From Myrica gale (lineage: Eukaryota; Streptophyta; Magnoliopsida; Fagales; Myricaceae), in the NCBI GenBank assembly GCA_963930655.1, contig OZ005610.1, forward strand, positions 22,513,001-22,577,000: DNA of 64,000 nt, read 5' to 3'. Positions within the stretch are counted from its first letter, which is position 1. Every line of letters begins with the position of its first letter. A program made the translations under genes and the position numbers. Of this stretch, positions 45,173 to 56,401 are shown in pieces. The notes beneath the pieces were generated by a model. That model was given only the letters and a program-made list of their open reading frames with translations. It did no database searches and was not told where the DNA came from.

Positions 45173-46265
45173 GGGGACTTCCATATTATGTCCCGCATCG
45201 AGTAAATTTGCTAGGAATATATACCCCATGGAGGATAATAAATTTGTAAACCGACCACAAATATGTGGTCCGTTTCCCAGTCACAATTTTCTCACAGTAT
45301 TGTACTAAACAAATGGTGGTAGCTAGCAATTAATCAGTTTCAAGGTTAATTGGGTATCAATTTCCAGAAACTGATTTCACCCATCTTTGGGTTTCCTTGC
45401 TTGATGGGTCTACAACAATGGCTTGGATCAAGTAATATTTGATCCATGCAGTTTCCTCATTTATTTCCTTCCAACACTAGGGGGTTGGAGAGTCCTACCC
45501 CCATCTCTCGTATACCTGCAAAAGAATGCTATTATTTATTTTCGAATACACAACACTTTTTGTTCTTATAATTTCTGTTTGGTTATAATTTTTGCCAGTC
45601 TGGGTTTGATAATGGGTTTAGGGACCTAGTCTTGATACCAAAATCAAAACCCGGATCTAATTCCAAACATGCCTTCAGTGGTGCAATGAGTACTGTGATA
45701 AAAAATTTTAACCCATGATTTGACAAAACCAAGAGAATGAAGCAAAAAAATCAAATTTTCTTAAGCTTTATCAATTATAATAGGATTTTGAAATGGTAGA
45801 AAAACACTATTTAAGTCTAGAATTAGAGGACAACAAAAATAAATCAAACAAAACAAATTCATAGATTCAGTTATTGTTGCATAATTGATTGGATTTACTA
45901 TGTCCACTCACATTGAATAACAAGAACTCGAAGAACCCTAATCCCCAATCGGCAAAATCAAGCTCAAATGTCAAAAGTAACGTCAAGCAAATGCATCGAT
46001 TAGAAAGAGGGATTTGAGTGGAAATGCGAGATGAAGGAAATGGGGCTAAGTTTTGGTCACGCATGGGAGAGAGAATCGGACAAAGTGACGGAAAGGGAAA
46101 ACTATTTAGAAAAAAAAGACGGAAAGGGAAAACATTTTTCCTAACGCCGTTAGTGGACCCAAATCATTTAGTCTTTTTTTTTTCTAAGCACCCAAATCAT
46201 TCAGTCAGTTCAGTATAAATCAAATTGAGTCTCGACCCATCCTAAACATGGATTGGTCGTTTTAA
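45173..46265. other. 3' flank of the HIG1-domain gene, no other gene seen
   Basis: Contains the probable 3'UTR followed by AT-rich DNA up to the next hAT element. Confidence 0.45.
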
Positions 46266-46273
46266 AGTTCAAC

Positions 46274-47488
46274 CAGTGGCAGATTTAGGGGGCAACTTAT
46301 ATGTCATTTAACCAAGCTGGCCCTCCTTAAAGCTTAGTCCAAGCCCTGCCCACTGCTCAGCCACCCATCTGCGGCCAGTACAAGCCCATTCGTCCAGCTC
46401 CAAGCCCATCCACTCATCCCCAAGCCCATTCCCCAGCCCCTTTTTTAAAAAACAAAAATTAGTTAAAAAAACATAGCAGCAAATTTCTCCCTCTCCCTCT
46501 CCCGTCGCTTCCTGGTCCCCACCCTCCTCCCTCTCTCATAGTTCTCCCTCTCCATACCTCCACCGCCGACTCGCTCTCCCTTTCTGCCTTTCCAGACCTT
46601 CACCTGCACCACCGAATCTCTCTCTCTCAGCCGCTAGGTATTGTGGTACACTTCATTGTTGAATTTGTTTTGCCTATTTCAAATTTAGCCAATTAGAATT
46701 TTGGTCATAGAAATGCAGCAAATGCTGCCAAAAACTCATGCTCTGAAGCGATTCTAGTGTGCCCATTTTAGCCAGGAACTGTTTTCCCTAATGCAAATTG
46801 CAGGGAATTTCTAACTTACAAATATGCCCAAATCTGAAGTATATTATACTGAAGAGTGTGAGCCTCTTAAGTGTTTTTTACATTCTCTATGAAATGCCAA
46901 ATTTTAGGATAAGTCCTTCATATTTGAGAAGTTGGAAATTATCACAGCCACTGGAACAGTTCCAGTAATATATAGCCCAAAATTTAGCTTCACATGATCA
47001 TGGAAAAGGTATTGATTCTAGTGTCATCCCTAATTCTTTTTTTTTTAAGTAATTGAAGGAAGTAGTTTTCTAATTCGTTTTCTATGAGAAATTTACAAGA
47101 GCTTATTGATATTGTAATTTGTTTTCTGTGATATTGACAGGAGTAATTGACATCCCAACTGTACCAACTTTTTGATTCGGTGATCTGTTGCTATTGCTAT
47201 TTCTATCTGGTCTCTTCTGCCAACTGTACCAACCCCAACAATATATGAGGTACATTTAGACTGTTTTTCTTCATTTAACCTCATTTCATTTTTATGAGTT
47301 TGTTGCTGCATCATAGCTAGGCACGTAGGAATCAACTTTGTGGGGATAAAAATTTAGATGTGTTTTTAGTCCTTAATTTTCAATATTTTAACTCAAAACA
47401 TTTTTTTACATTACGTAATAACAAAAAATTATTGTAATTTTTCTTTAAGAGTTGGCCCCCTTCAGTATCATTCATGGTTCCGCCACTG
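46274..47488. mobile_element. hAT element, 'CAGTGGCGGA' family, 1.2 kb
   Basis: It begins CAGTGGCAGATTTAGGGGG and ends ATGGTTCCGCCACTG. The 8 bp target duplication AGTTCAAC is perfect (46266-46273 and 47489-47496). The interior near 46490-46640 is CT-rich with proline-type low complexity, and the right end shares TTACGTAATA and ATTTTAACTC with sister copies. There is no intact transposase. Confidence 0.88.
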
Positions 47489-47785
47489 AGTTCAACCCTA
47501 TTTTTGAGACCTGAAAAGTGGGTTCCAATCCCATTTCCAAACATGTCTTTAGTATCTGTTTAAGTTTAAAGTAGGAGAAAATACATATAATTTTTTTTTT
47601 TTTTTGCGTTATGTTTTTTTCTAGGCAATTGTCGTTTGTGTTGATATATCCCAAACGACAACACTCCAAAAGAGGTTTTCACAAAAGTGGGTCATCTCAT
47701 CAAGCTCAATCGAATCTCCCATTATTGTTTTGAGCCTTTGACTGAGCATTAACCGTATGATCAACAAAAGAGGGTTTCTTTGGAT

Positions 47786-48115
47786 TAGGGCTGTCCACCA
47801 AACCGGATAACTCGGATCGAAATCGGACCGGTTTTGGTCAAAATCGGTCAAAATCGGACCGGTATACTCCAGTCCGGTCCCGGGTTATCCATGTGGAAAA
47901 CCAGACTTAGACCGGAGTATACCTCTCCAAACCGAAAATTAGCCCAAAATAGCACGGTCCAACCTCAAAACCGGCCCAAAATGGCATGACCCAAACCGAT
48001 CCAGACCGGACCGGTCATTTGACCGGTCCGGTCCGGTCTATATACTCTACAAAATGACCGATTTGACCGGCCAAACCGGACCGAACCGTCCCGGACCGAA
48101 ACTTGGACAACCCTA
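47786..48115. mobile_element. Short hAT-type MITE upstream of RPL22
   Basis: The ends are TAGGGCTGTCCACCAAACCGG and CGAAACTTGGACAACCCTA, imperfect inverted repeats. The target duplication CTTTGGAT is perfect at 8 bp (47778-47785 and 48116-48123). The interior is full of ACCGG/CCGGT and AAATCGGTC repeats and would be rich in CpG methylation sites. It lies about 170 bases upstream of the RPL22 TATA box. Confidence 0.88.
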
Positions 48116-48283
48116 CTTTGGATGGCAGCAATTATCCTAGTGCCGCATTCAACTCGTCCGATTCCATTCCTCCAACTCAACGAGTAAAAGCCCGCACGCG
48201 CAAACCAGCTCAGGGAAAAAAAAAACTGCGGACCCAAAAAGCAAGGAGTCCATAGACCAAACTTACGGTCACCCAAAAGAAAG

Positions 48284-48323
48284 CTATATACCTTAAATCA
48301 CCCCCTTAAAAGACAAAACCCTA
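48284..48323 (+). promoter_or_regulatory. RPL22 core promoter: TATA box and telo-box
   Basis: CTATATAC at 48284-48291 is a TATA-like box. AAACCCTA at 48316-48323 is a telo-box, the element typical of plant ribosomal-protein and translation-factor genes active in dividing cells. A CT-rich initiator stretch follows. Confidence 0.65.
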
Positions 48324-48390
48324 GACTCCACCGCCTCCCTTGCATTCTATCCCCTTCTCTCTAGCCGCGCAGCTTCAGCACTGTAACCCG

Positions 48391-49228
48391 GTACCTCTTT
48401 CTCTCTCTCTCTGTTTGGTTGCTGAGAAAAACGAAGAGGAACTCAAGGAAAATGACATTTGGAATATATGCTCAGTTTTTGGCAAAATGAAGAGAAGAAA
48501 ATAGATAACCTGGAATCTCATGGTGATATTGTCTTTTTTTTTCTTGGAAAATTTAAAGTGATCTCATTTCTGTTGTTTTAAGGCACATAGAGAGGGGTCG
48601 AATGGTGGTAATAGTTCTGTTTGTTTGCGATTTTCATCGTCTCACGATTGAGCTAACCGAAATATAAGATTCCGTTCTGGGTTTTGTTTCCTGGATTTAG
48701 CAGCAACCAATCTGGGATTACATCTGATTATACGTCTATCCTCTACGTAGATAGTTATGCGTAGATGGTCTTTTCCAGGTCGTGTTTTTTGTTTGCCGAA
48801 TAGAATCGAGATTAGACGCTCGCAGGCTTCATATTGTGCATGTACGTGTGCGTGTGTTCTGATTTTAAGTGACTAATTTGCATCAATTTAAGAAGTAGAA
48901 TGCATATCCATCTTTCTGTGTTTGTGGTCGAATGTGGTTTTCATTCCGGCGATAATTTTCAGAGGCATTTTGTTTGTTTGTTTGTGTTGATAGCTGAAAT
49001 AATAAGAGTTTCGTGTGTATGGTTGGGTGGATGTAATTTTTTTTAGGGGTGGTGGGACTGCTTTTCGGTGGCTCAATACTCGATTGTTTTAAATTTAGTG
49101 ACCAGTTTCTATTCTTTATCGTGTGTTTGATGTGCAAGTCGAAACTAATGGACAGTGTATGTGTGGTATTTTTAATGACTGACACCGAGAAGGTTGATGA
49201 ACATGTTATTCCGTTGTGTTCATTGCAG
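48391..49228 (+). other. 5'UTR intron of RPL22
   Basis: A donor GTAACCCG|GTACCTC and an acceptor TTCATTGCAG|AGG bracket 838 bases, and the start codon follows 13 bases later. A long leader intron is common in plant ribosomal protein genes and often boosts expression. Confidence 0.6.
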
Positions 49229-49241
49229 AGGATAACCAAAG

Positions 49242-50006
<765 letters not shown>

Positions 50007-52290
50007 AAGTCTAAAGTGGACTAGTCGTTTAGAATTTCATTTTTTCTTGTTTCCAGTTGGAGCTTTCCTTCTTTTGTTTTCTGTTGCCTTTGTTATGCTC
50101 TAATTTGTCAAAACTGGATGCGGTTTTAACAATTTTGTTTCTTAAATTAGAGATTTTGAGATATTTGGAGAGTTGGAATGGTGATATAAAGGCTTCTTCG
50201 TGGGTGAATATGATTTTTTGGTGCTCTGTTCAATGGAACTTGAATTCCGAGGGGTGGGGTTCTTTATTTCGTATTCTTGCCATGCTCACATTGTAATAAG
50301 CTCATTCTCCCAGCTTTCTGTTTATAGTAAGAGTTAGATTCTAGTTGAAAATCTCGTGTTTTTCGGTCTATGAAGTAATACTGATAATTTCCACTGGAGT
50401 TGTCATGGATATCCATCTTCAAAGGTAGAAGAACCTCGCTTAGTGGTGGGAGATATTCCCCAACTCCATGGTACAAGTGGCCGTCAACGCCTGGCACAAA
50501 CATATTTTTGTGGTAGTAGCCTGCCACTGACAATGAAAGAAAGTCAATGATAGTTATGTGGAAGATATTTATCTTGGTAGCTGGCGATTGCTAAGAGCCT
50601 AAGAGCTCTAAGAAAACCAAAGCTCAACTGAAAGTATGTTGTCATTGGGTTTAGGTTTGTAGTCAATGTACACCATTTAGTTAGCATCTACATGTCTATT
50701 TTACAGGGAGGAGCTGCTTCATCAAGTTTCATAACCAAGACACAAGTAAGGATCTGGCCACTGCAATGACTCCTAATAATTGATCCTATTTGCAAAGACG
50801 GAAAAAATCAGTCGGTTTTGGTGGCCCAAAGCTCAAAGTAGTACTGCTTCTGGGCTAAACCCGTGCCATACTTGATGGAGGTTGTGTCGCTATCGGCCCT
50901 GCCCTAAGCTTTGTGCCCGAGGTGCTTTTGAGGTTCTTTATGGTAAACCCCTGCGGCCTGGCCCTTGAGCCTAGTCACCTGCAAAATCAACTGCAAGGAG
51001 GCCAAGTAACGATGATGAGTCCAGCCATTGGGGATAAAGGAGGACTTGTATTAATTACACCTTTCATGGGTTTCAAGTCTTCTATTTTAACCAAATTCCT
51101 CCATCAGGCATCAACACGCGAGTGTTGAAAGGTTGAAGGCTGAAAATCCTTATGAAACCCTAGGAAGGGGAGAGAAGCGCAAAGACATCGACAAACTAAA
51201 AATTTTTCTCTTCCTTCCGGCCATGACGTCTGCTACCCCCAACGTAGAGCTGGTTCGTCCATGCGGCCTCTAGTTGGATCTAATAAGCCGACTGTCAAAG
51301 CTCACGACGTCGACGTCCATGATCATGTCTTACACTGTCACCACCAATGCGGGGCTACCGGGTTTTCTCCTTTATCTCGTCACTTATCCAGTTCTCCTAG
51401 GACTGATCTAAGGCTGGACCTGACAAGGATCTTCTTAAAGTTTTAATTAATTCCAAAATTGAGGCAGTTCGAGCATTAAAAATATAAAGTGAGTAACAAA
51501 CATACTCATTACTTTTCGCGTTTGCTTATAAAAAGAAAAAAAAAGGCGATTTTCTGAAAAAAACTAACACCTGATACCAGCAAAGCCAAGCTTGTCAAGA
51601 CAGATAATACCTAAAGGACGAGGTAGCAGGATCTACATAAAGCAACCATATTATTTCATCAAGCTGATCGAACGAGGTTGCCACAGTAAACTGCAATCTT
51701 GATTTTTGAAGTTCATCTACCTTCCAGTGGCTGCAGGACTTAAGTTTGGTACTTGGAAGGAAACTATTAAAGCTTATTTATTCATGTTAATTACTAACCA
51801 CGAGCAGGTTTTCAAGAAAGGCAGATAATTAGTCATGTTGATATGTATGGGTTCATCTTGCACTAAGACTTGCAGTACTGATAAACTCATTCATTGTAGA
51901 ACCAAGCATGAACTTCTTTCTTCCTTTTGTTTGATACGAGCTAGTACTGGTGCTAACAATGTTTTATATGGAGATCAATATCTTACTTCCCAACTCAATC
52001 AATCTATAAATTTCCTTTATTTGGAAAAGCTCAAATAGATTCCTGGGGTGCCCGGACGGCTTTCTGATCCAAAATACTCAGGACCAAGTATTGTGGAAAG
52101 ATATTACGAGAATGGAAAAAAATCAAAGGTAAGATTTCCAAAGATATTGCTCTCGATATATGCTAGCCGGGAAGTACACTTTGTAATAGGTGTAGTCTGA
52201 AACTGAAGCTTTATGAGCCTCTTATACCTGCAATCTGCGTGATGAATCATGATCATCGTAGTCACTATTTTTTATTCTCTTTTTTTTTTT
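50007..52290. other. 3' flank of RPL22 and gene-free DNA
   Basis: The first ~300 bases are probably 3'UTR. Beyond that I see only unsupported short frames. The stretch 50800-51420 is less AT-rich than its surroundings, but no protein family could be recognised in it. Confidence 0.45.
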
Positions 52291-52299
52291 TTTCGTTTT

Positions 52300-52735
52300 A
52301 GAGGGAAGAAGAGGGAGATTCTGCAATGGATGGCAGAGGGTCCGTAGTACCCAAAGCACTGGAGTGATCCAGTAGCCGGGAAGGGGCCTAGCCTACTACT
52401 ACACCACACTACACTTGGCTCTACACATTTACAGAGCTAACCCCTGTCCAGTCCCTGGCAGAGCTAAGGGGGCTTAAATCCTTATTCCTTATCCCCATCT
52501 TCGCCCAGGCTAACGGGGCCTTACTTATTCAGGGGGAGAGTGGAGCCTCAAGAAGCACTGTTGAGAGGAAGATCCTTGGCCCCTCTTCATTCTCTACAGG
52601 GCTCGACTCTTTCGTAAAGTATAAAAGCTAGCATGATGATCAACTCAGTGCGTAAGCATAACGACAGAAAGTACTCTGGGAAGTGGCTGGAGGAGCTCAA
52701 GAAATTTATTGAGAGGGATCGGTTCAATTAATGCA
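52300..52735. other. Possible organellar (mitochondrial) insert
   Basis: This block is nearly balanced in GC, unlike the AT-rich DNA around it, and lacks simple repeats. Its phrases (AGGGTCCGTAGTACCCAAAG, GATCCAGTAGCCGGGAAGG, GTGCGTAAGCATAACGACAG) have the look of plant mitochondrial intergenic or intron DNA. It carries no long frame. The call rests on composition and general impression only. Confidence 0.3.
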
Positions 52736-52739
52736 ACTC

Positions 52740-53678
52740 CACTGTTAGCTCTTTAGACTTTTTTTTTTCTTTTTTTTCTTTTCCTGCTTGATCACTCATG
52801 ATGTTTAATAAAGGGCTAATTTGGTTATCTTGATATACTCTTCTTCATTGGCTTGGATTTATGACTTTCCAAATTATATCCTCCGTTTCAATGCATAATA
52901 ACGTGCTCACTTGAGTACTACTGAAGCAAGAGTTTACTTGCATGGTGAATATTTTACCCATCCTATGGTCATTTTCTAAACCAAAATTTTATGAAATTTT
53001 TGAGAAGGTTGTAAAAATTGAAATGAATTAGAGTTTTATTTAAATTTAAAAAAAAAATAGTGAAAAAGTAGATTTTTTTTTATATTTATTCTAATGAAAA
53101 ATGATTCGATGAAAGAAAAAATTATTTTATTCGTTCAAAATTTTGAGTTAAATTATATTTACAAAAAAAAAAATTGGGAATAAAAAGAAATTTTGGCCAA
53201 AATATATGTTTGCAAATATGCATTTAATTTAGTTTGAGAGATTATCATTAGTTGAAGTGGGTCGTCGGCGTGGAGTACGAGAAGTTGCAAAGGTCCAACC
53301 TCGTTTTGTTATGAACTCAAATCTTTAAAGTTTTTAGTATGAGAAGTTGCAAAAGATCGAAATCGAAATCATTAAGTATAGAGTAAAAATCACTTTGGGT
53401 TCTAAAATATAGAGTTCATCGTCTCGAACTCTTGAACTATCAAAATTCAATCATTATACGTCATCAGATAATATCTAACCATCGACATCGTGTCATGTAG
53501 CCTATTTATTATAAATTGCAACTAAAGGATCTAGTTCGAAGATGCACATTAATAAATTTTGATAATTCGAAACTCAACGTGATAAATTTGATAATTCAGA
53601 AATCTGAAAGAGACATTGAAACGGTAATTTAGAACATAAAATATGTTTCTAACCCCACTTAGATCCTAGGCAAGTACC
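52740..53678. other. AT-rich spacer
   Basis: Holds one copy of the AT-rich dispersed repeat (52970-53170) and otherwise nothing recognised. Confidence 0.45.
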
Positions 53679-53686
53679 CTCTCTAA

Positions 53687-54773
53687 CAGTGGCGGAACCA
53701 AGATTTTTCTATTAGGATGCCAAACTAATTAAATAATATTATTAAAAATGACATTCAAATATAATAAGATAAAAAATCTGCAACAATATTTTGTCATAAG
53801 TTAACCTTGATTTAGAACTAAAAACATGTACACAAAAAATTTTCTTATCTACTTGATTATAGATATACTCAAAAAAGTATACAAAAATATAATGATTTCC
53901 TATTACAGTCCACAAAAATATATCTTATATAGATATACTAAAAAATACACAAAAGCATACTAATTTCCTATTACAAAGTAACTTGACTACTCTTTAAAGA
54001 ATCGAAATAATCTATTAACATTTATGTGCTAACAGTTGCAACAATTTCTTTCTCAATATAGATAACCAAAGAATTTGCAAGAAATTCATCTTTCATCTTG
54101 TTGCAAAGTATTGTTTAATGATTTTTATGAATGAAAAAACTCGTTCTGTAGTAGATGTTGAAAATGAAAGAGTTAACACAAGATGAATCAATCTATCAAT
54201 CAAATGGAAAAAAATTTGACCTTCTTGTTTCCACCAATTTTCGGCATGACTCAGAAATTGTAGACAAATTTTTGAAATCGGGATTGTGAGACACATCACA
54301 CTTTAAGGTTTACAATTGATATTTCAACTGAATCTTTTTTTGCTATGTTAAATCTTCATGGTAAAATTTGTTAACAAGTCTACAAATATCATCAATATTG
54401 AAGAAGTTAGATGCATTCTTAGGATCCAAGGTTAGATCCATTGGAAATGTGTTGGACTTTAATTTGGGAGACCAAATAGAAATATCAAAATTTTATGGTA
54501 AAATTTGTCAACAAGTCTACAAATATTATCAATATTGAAGAAGTTAGATGCATTCTTAGGATCCAAGTTAGATGCATTCTTAGGATCCAAGGTTAGATCC
54601 ATTGGAAATGTGTTAGACTTTAATTTGGGAGACCAAATAGAAATATAAAAATTTTAGAGGGATCAATCGTAAATTTTTTCAGTCAAACCTCTAAATATAT
54701 ATACTAAAACAAATTTCACAAAACATTTGTAGGGGCCACGGCCCCCTCCGGCCCCTCCCTAGCTCAGCCCCTA
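53687..54773 (-). mobile_element. Decayed hAT element with transposase remnant
   Basis: The left end is CAGTGGCGGAACCA and the right end CTAGCTCAGCCCCTA, a mutated inverted copy. The target duplication CTCTCTAA is perfect (53679-53686 and 54774-54781). On the minus strand it still encodes the end of a TTF-type hAT transposase, so it identifies the superfamily of the whole 'CAGTGGCGGA' group in this window. Internally, a ~140 bp segment near 54358-54655 is tandemly duplicated, with an extra copy of TTAGATGCATTCTTAGGATC. Confidence 0.88.
54030..54299 (-). pseudogene. hAT transposase C-terminal dimerisation domain, frameshifted
   Basis: The frame contains LIHLVLTLSFSTSTTERVFS followed by FIKIIKQ, the hallmark of the hAT family dimerisation region (LVLTLPVSTATTERAFS type). 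A stop then occurs, and the expected continuation NKMKDEFLANSLVIYIEKEI is found just beyond it in another frame. So at least one frameshift has broken the gene. The N-terminal zinc finger and catalytic part are missing. Confidence 0.8.
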
Positions 54774-54781
54774 CTCTCTAA

Positions 54782-55441
54782 TGATAATTGAATGCCATGA
54801 GAGTTAGATGGCGAGACATCAGCATCACAAATAAAAACAAGTACCAAAAGATGAACGAGTTCATGAATGCAAATAAGTTGAGCAGGCCCCATTTGCTCTC
54901 GCAATATTAGAGGGGTCCATGATTCCTAAGGCGTCAAGCAACGTTCAAGTACACTGCCATGCTTTCATGAATCTTCAATGCCTTATGAACGCAAAAAGCA
55001 ACATGACACATTTATATCTCTAATATTTTTCCTAGTCATATGGTTTTTCAAATATTTAGTCAAAATTCATATTTGAAGAAGTCAAACCTCTGTATAGACA
55101 AAAGAGTATCCAATGTGTCTAATTTTAATCCTTCTATTCACCTTAACACGCAGTGCTGCTAAATTTGCTCAAATGGAACATTTCGCATGTTTTCATTGTC
55201 TCCTTTGCTATGAAATGTGAAATGTTGATCTGTCCAATCCCTTCTCTTCATATAGGATATAGAATTGTTTATTTAAATAAGTTCATTCTATTGAATATTC
55301 TTACAAGTTTAAAAGTTTAAATTTCGTTATTCCAAAACTCTAGTTTGTAAACATAAAATTTTAGTATGTATTTGAATGGGCAAGGGAATGTAGATTCTGG
55401 AAATTGGTTAAAGTTATTAGAGTTTTTTAAAAGTTATTGAA
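54782..55441. other. AT-rich spacer between two hAT elements
   Basis: No gene recognised. Confidence 0.45.
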
Positions 55442-55449
55442 ATGGGTGT

Positions 55450-56393
55450 TAAGGGTGGACATCGGAACGGATGAAACCATTCCGGTTCCGGTTCATTCCA
55501 ATTTCATTCTGGTTCCGGTTCATTCCAATTTCATTCTGCAATAATCCGGAATGAAACTGGAATTTCTGGAAACGGAATCTGGAAATTCCGATTCCTTATC
55601 TGGCCAGACGAAGAGGGAGAAAGAAAACACAATCGGGAAGCTATCTTGTATCTATGAAAAATTTAAAACATTATCCTCCAGAACTCCATAACAAAAACAA
55701 AACCAAAATCATATTAAAAATAACAAAAATAATAGAAAGAAGCTGAATATGGTCGGTCTCTTGCATAACAAACAATTTTCACAATGAAAATAATAATTAA
55801 GCTAATTCTTGATTATCTTTCTCAGTGAAAGGTGAAGCTAAACCACAACAAGAGAAGAAGCCAAACAAAATAAATTCCCAGAACGAGGAACAAGTTGGCA
55901 CTGACCTTTAATGACGCCCAGAAACAGAAGCCCAGTGAATAAATAAAGAAAGCGAATAAAGTTCAACGAATAAGCCAAAAACCCTTTTTGAGGTTCCATC
56001 TCTCCTATGTGTTACCCATCCTGATCTTTCTTGAATGACTACAGACCCATCCCAGAGTTAATTCCAATTTTGACTTACAATCACAAAAGATATTGTTTTT
56101 AGCTGAGCACGACTGAGGGAGAGAGGAGCTGCGACAGGGAGGGTGGGGGCACGGATGACAGCTCCGGCTCACAACAGGGAGACTGGGAGAGGGGGGTGAG
56201 GGTTGGAACGATTCGAAAGACCTAATTTCGTTAGGTTAAGTGACCTGGGTCAACCTAGGTCACTACTTTATTATTATTATTTTTTAAACATAGCCCTGGA
56301 GTTTTTTTAAAAAAATATATATACAGCGAAATCGATTTTCCCTAAAATGGAATCTGATTCCGGTACTGGAACCGGAACAAATGCCCACCTTTA
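55450..56393. mobile_element. Second hAT-type element, 'TAAGGGTGGACATCGG' family
   Basis: It begins TAAGGGTGGACATCGGAACGG and ends GGAACAAATGCCCACCTTTA, imperfect inverted repeats. The target duplication ATGGGTGT is perfect (55442-55449 and 56394-56401). Subterminal repeats of GGTTCCGGTTCATTCC occur at the left and matching GGAACCGGAAC at the right. There is no transposase frame; it is a non-autonomous 944 bp element. Confidence 0.85.
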
Positions 56394-56401
56394 ATGGGTG
56401 T

